Assembly: GCA_020629735.1 (NCBI GenBank)
Contig: JAHDCT010000043.1
Location: 1 to 8,808, forward strand
From: a bacterium
Lineage (GTDB): Bacteria; Patescibacteriota; Gracilibacteria; Absconditabacterales; Absconditicoccaceae
Direction: 5' to 3'
Length of the DNA: 8,808 nt
The notes beneath the pieces were generated by a model, which was not told where the DNA came from, made no database searches, and worked only from the letters and a program-made list of their open reading frames with translations. A program made the translations under genes and the position numbers. Positions 7,592 through 8,808 of this stretch are shown in pieces (position 1 is the first letter of the stretch; the number at the start of each line of letters is the position of its first letter).

Positions 7592-8140
7592 CTATGCGTG
7601 ATTTTTCTCGTACGTCTCTTGAGCAATCTTAATATGATCATAAGCTGCATCAACACTAATCCAATCTCAGATCGTGATTTTATCATATTTTTGCTTCTCT
7701 AATCTTTTATATTCCTTGAAGAAAATACTATACTCTTCCTTAACGTGAACAGGAAGGTCATCAATTGTTTTGATCTCATCCCAACGAGGATCAAGCTTAG
7801 AAACAGGCACTGCAAAAAGCTTAAAATCTTCACCATCTTGGTCGATTGTAGATAACATCCCAATAGGTCTACACTTTACTACACAACCAGGAAAAAGTGG
7901 GTACGTAGTAAGAAGACACACATCAATTCAATCTCCATCACCAGCTGAAGTTTGAGGAATAAATCCATATTCAAACGGATAAAAAGTCGATTGATACAAT
8001 GCTCTATCAAGATAAAAATATCATTTATCTTCGTTAAATTCAATCTTATTATGTGTTCATCTAGTAATCTCAACTACCACATTAATATGACCTTTCTCAG
8101 CATCTGCAAATGCAGGCAATTCTTTATACAAGTTATTCAT
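7592..8140 (-). CDS. ppa: Inorganic pyrophosphatase, family I
   Basis: The frame gives 182 residues from ATG (8140) to TAG (7592-7594), with four TGA-Gly codons; the bacterial family norm is about 175. The enzyme hydrolyses pyrophosphate to two phosphates in the cytoplasm, pulling biosynthetic reactions such as DNA, RNA and aminoacyl-tRNA synthesis forward. By hand alignment with my memory of the E. coli enzyme, the catalytic set is complete: E24, K32, E34, R46, Y54 and Y58 (FYPFEYGFIP), D68/D70/D73 in DGDGIDV, D100, D105 and K107 (STIDQDGEDFKL), and Y144-K145 (FFKEYKRLEK). The one deviation is in the signature: the usual Pro/Glu of D-G-D-P-x-D is Gly, encoded by TGA. It is followed by its own terminator and preceded by a degenerate family II pyrophosphatase-like gene. 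No Shine-Dalgarno site is seen. Confidence 0.96.
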
Positions 8141-8144
8141 CTCA

Positions 8145-8174
8145 AACAAAAAAAATAAAACATCCTTCAAGGAT
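8145..8174 (-). terminator. Rho-independent terminator or attenuator immediately before ppa
   Basis: On the minus strand ATCC-TTGAA-GGAT (8174-8162, extendable by one T-A pair) is followed by GTTTTA and a T8 tract. The stem is short. It lies about 20 bases past the DHH-like gene stop, and its T-tract ends about six bases before the ppa ATG. That leaves no separate room for a ppa promoter, so it may act as a partial terminator within an operon. Confidence 0.55.
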
Positions 8175-8194
8175 CTTAATTTAGGTGTACGAAA

Positions 8195-8755
8195 TTAGCT
8201 TCATTTTTCAAGCAGCTCCACCACAAAGCTATCTCGATCTTCAATAGTCACCATCTCTTTCAACCAATGAAACGCTTCTTCATCACGTTCAGTAGTTTCT
8301 GGAGAAGTAAAATTTTCAGTATCAACTACGATTCAAGCCATCAAAAGAATCAAATAGTTTACCTCAGGAATATATACCTTATCGATAAAAATTTCAGCAA
8401 TGACCGTACATACTGATGCAACAGGCTCAGTTCTTATCGAACACGCATAAGACAAACCAAGGTCAACAGTTCAGTTATTAATAACTTCTGCAACAACATA
8501 CTCATCTAGCTCGTCAATACTTTCAGCTCTACGTGAATGATTAACAAGAGTCAACTCAGAACCAGCCTCTAAATCTGTTTGGACATAAGGAACAGGAACC
8601 TGAGCTTTTTCAAAAAGATAAGCTGTTTGTTTATCTATTTTTCATAAAGAAAGAGCCAAAATATCATCATTCGACTCCAAAAGATACTTAGTCCATATTG
8701 CAGCAGCGCAACAATCAACGCATGAAGCTGATTTTCATCAAACAACAAATTTCAT
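8195..8755 (-). CDS. DHH-superfamily (family II pyrophosphatase-like) protein lacking its metal ligands and DHHA2 domain
   Basis: The frame gives 186 residues from ATG (8755) to TAA (8195-8197), with six TGA-Gly codons, one of them two codons before the true stop. The fold is recognisable from ELTLVNHSRRAESI (67-80, matching LVDHN...QSI), EVINNGTVDL (90-99, matching EVIDHHRI), IRTEPVASVCTVIAEIF (107-123, matching RAEPVGCTATIL) and GIVVDTENFTSPETTERDEEA (141-161, matching ISDxxxFxSPTxTxxD). By hand alignment to B. subtilis PpaC, five of six metal ligands are gone: H9 to Gly7, D13 to Ser11, D15 to Val13, D75 to Asn72, H97 to Asn94; only D149 (Asp145) remains. The C-terminal DHHA2 domain, about 120 residues in PpaC, is absent. 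A new Cys cluster (C12, C15, C16) sits where the metal loop was. It is probably not a pyrophosphatase; the function is unknown. It lies directly upstream of ppa. Confidence 0.85.
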
Positions 8756-8808
8756 AAGACAAGATAAAATAAAAAATGAAGAAGCTTAAATTGCTTTTAG
8801 GTCGAGTT
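8756..8808. other. Right edge: ambiguous gene ends
   Basis: Two readings are possible and the edge does not decide. On the minus strand a frame ends LDLKAI with TAA at 8788-8786, which would be the end of an upstream gene 30 bases before the DHH-like start, in keeping with the uniform direction here. On the plus strand ATG at 8776 opens MKKLKLLLGRV to the edge. I favour the minus-strand reading because a divergent gene would leave only 20 bases for two promoters. Confidence 0.25.

Noticed and set aside
7770..8158. Short frames overlapping ppa
   Set aside because: The minus-strand frame 7667-7921 is the middle of Ppa cut at TGA codons. The others are antisense or shifted shadows.
494..8755. 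TGA codons as selenocysteine, pseudogene decay or TGA = Trp
   Set aside because: They are too many and fall on conserved glycines, and no SECIS context was evident. Trp is encoded by TGG in the same genes and does not fit the motif positions.
1..8808. tRNA, rRNA, CRISPR array, insertion sequence or integrase
   Set aside because: I found no cloverleaf-like sequence, no regularly spaced repeats, no transposase or integrase motifs and no terminal inverted repeats.

Overview
This window comes from a low-GC bacterium that reads UGA as glycine (translation table 25). That points to the candidate phyla Absconditabacteria (SR1) or Gracilibacteria, within the Patescibacteria/CPR. With the standard code every gene breaks into fragments. 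With TGA = Gly, nine continuous reading frames appear, containing about 129 in-frame TGA codons by my hand count. All nine end in TAA or TAG (six TAA, three TAG), and none ends in TGA. The clearest proof is in ribosomal protein S15, where the near-invariant glycine of the GSPE motif is encoded by TGA. Further examples lie in the TagA/WecG, O-antigen ligase, Nudix and S1 motifs.

Layout. An unrecognised plus-strand gene enters from the left edge (2-421) and meets a bidirectional terminator (442-470). Everything else is on the minus strand. Read in the direction of transcription, from right to left, the order is: (i) a degenerate DHH/family II pyrophosphatase-like protein (8755-8195); (ii) an intact family I inorganic pyrophosphatase, ppa (8140-7592), followed by a terminator; (iii) a Nudix hydrolase with an expanded Nudix box (7460-6852); (iv) an O-antigen ligase/polymerase-family membrane protein (6795-5503), with a consensus-like promoter that predicts a leaderless mRNA, followed by a terminator; (v) an rpsO-rpsA ribosomal protein pair (5351-5091 and 5041-3914), followed by a terminator; (vi) a WecG/TagA/CpsF glycosyltransferase (3670-2843) with its own promoter and nearby ACTAGT palindromes; (vii) a 673-residue single-pass membrane protein with a PP2C-like cytoplasmic domain that lacks key residues and a large extracytoplasmic, probably beta-propeller, domain (2515-494).

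How the genes fit together. The ribosomal genes, ppa and the Nudix protein are housekeeping. The TagA-type transferase and the O-antigen ligase are cell-surface glycan genes, each apparently in its own transcription unit and not in a polysaccharide cluster. Terminators and promoters alternate neatly, so most units look monocistronic, with rpsO-rpsA the clear exception. Convincing Shine-Dalgarno sites are almost absent.

The most unusual content is a pair of enzyme-fold proteins that appear to have lost catalytic residues: the DHH protein beside a functional pyrophosphatase, and the PP2C-like membrane protein. All assignments come from hand translation and recognised motifs; no database search was run.
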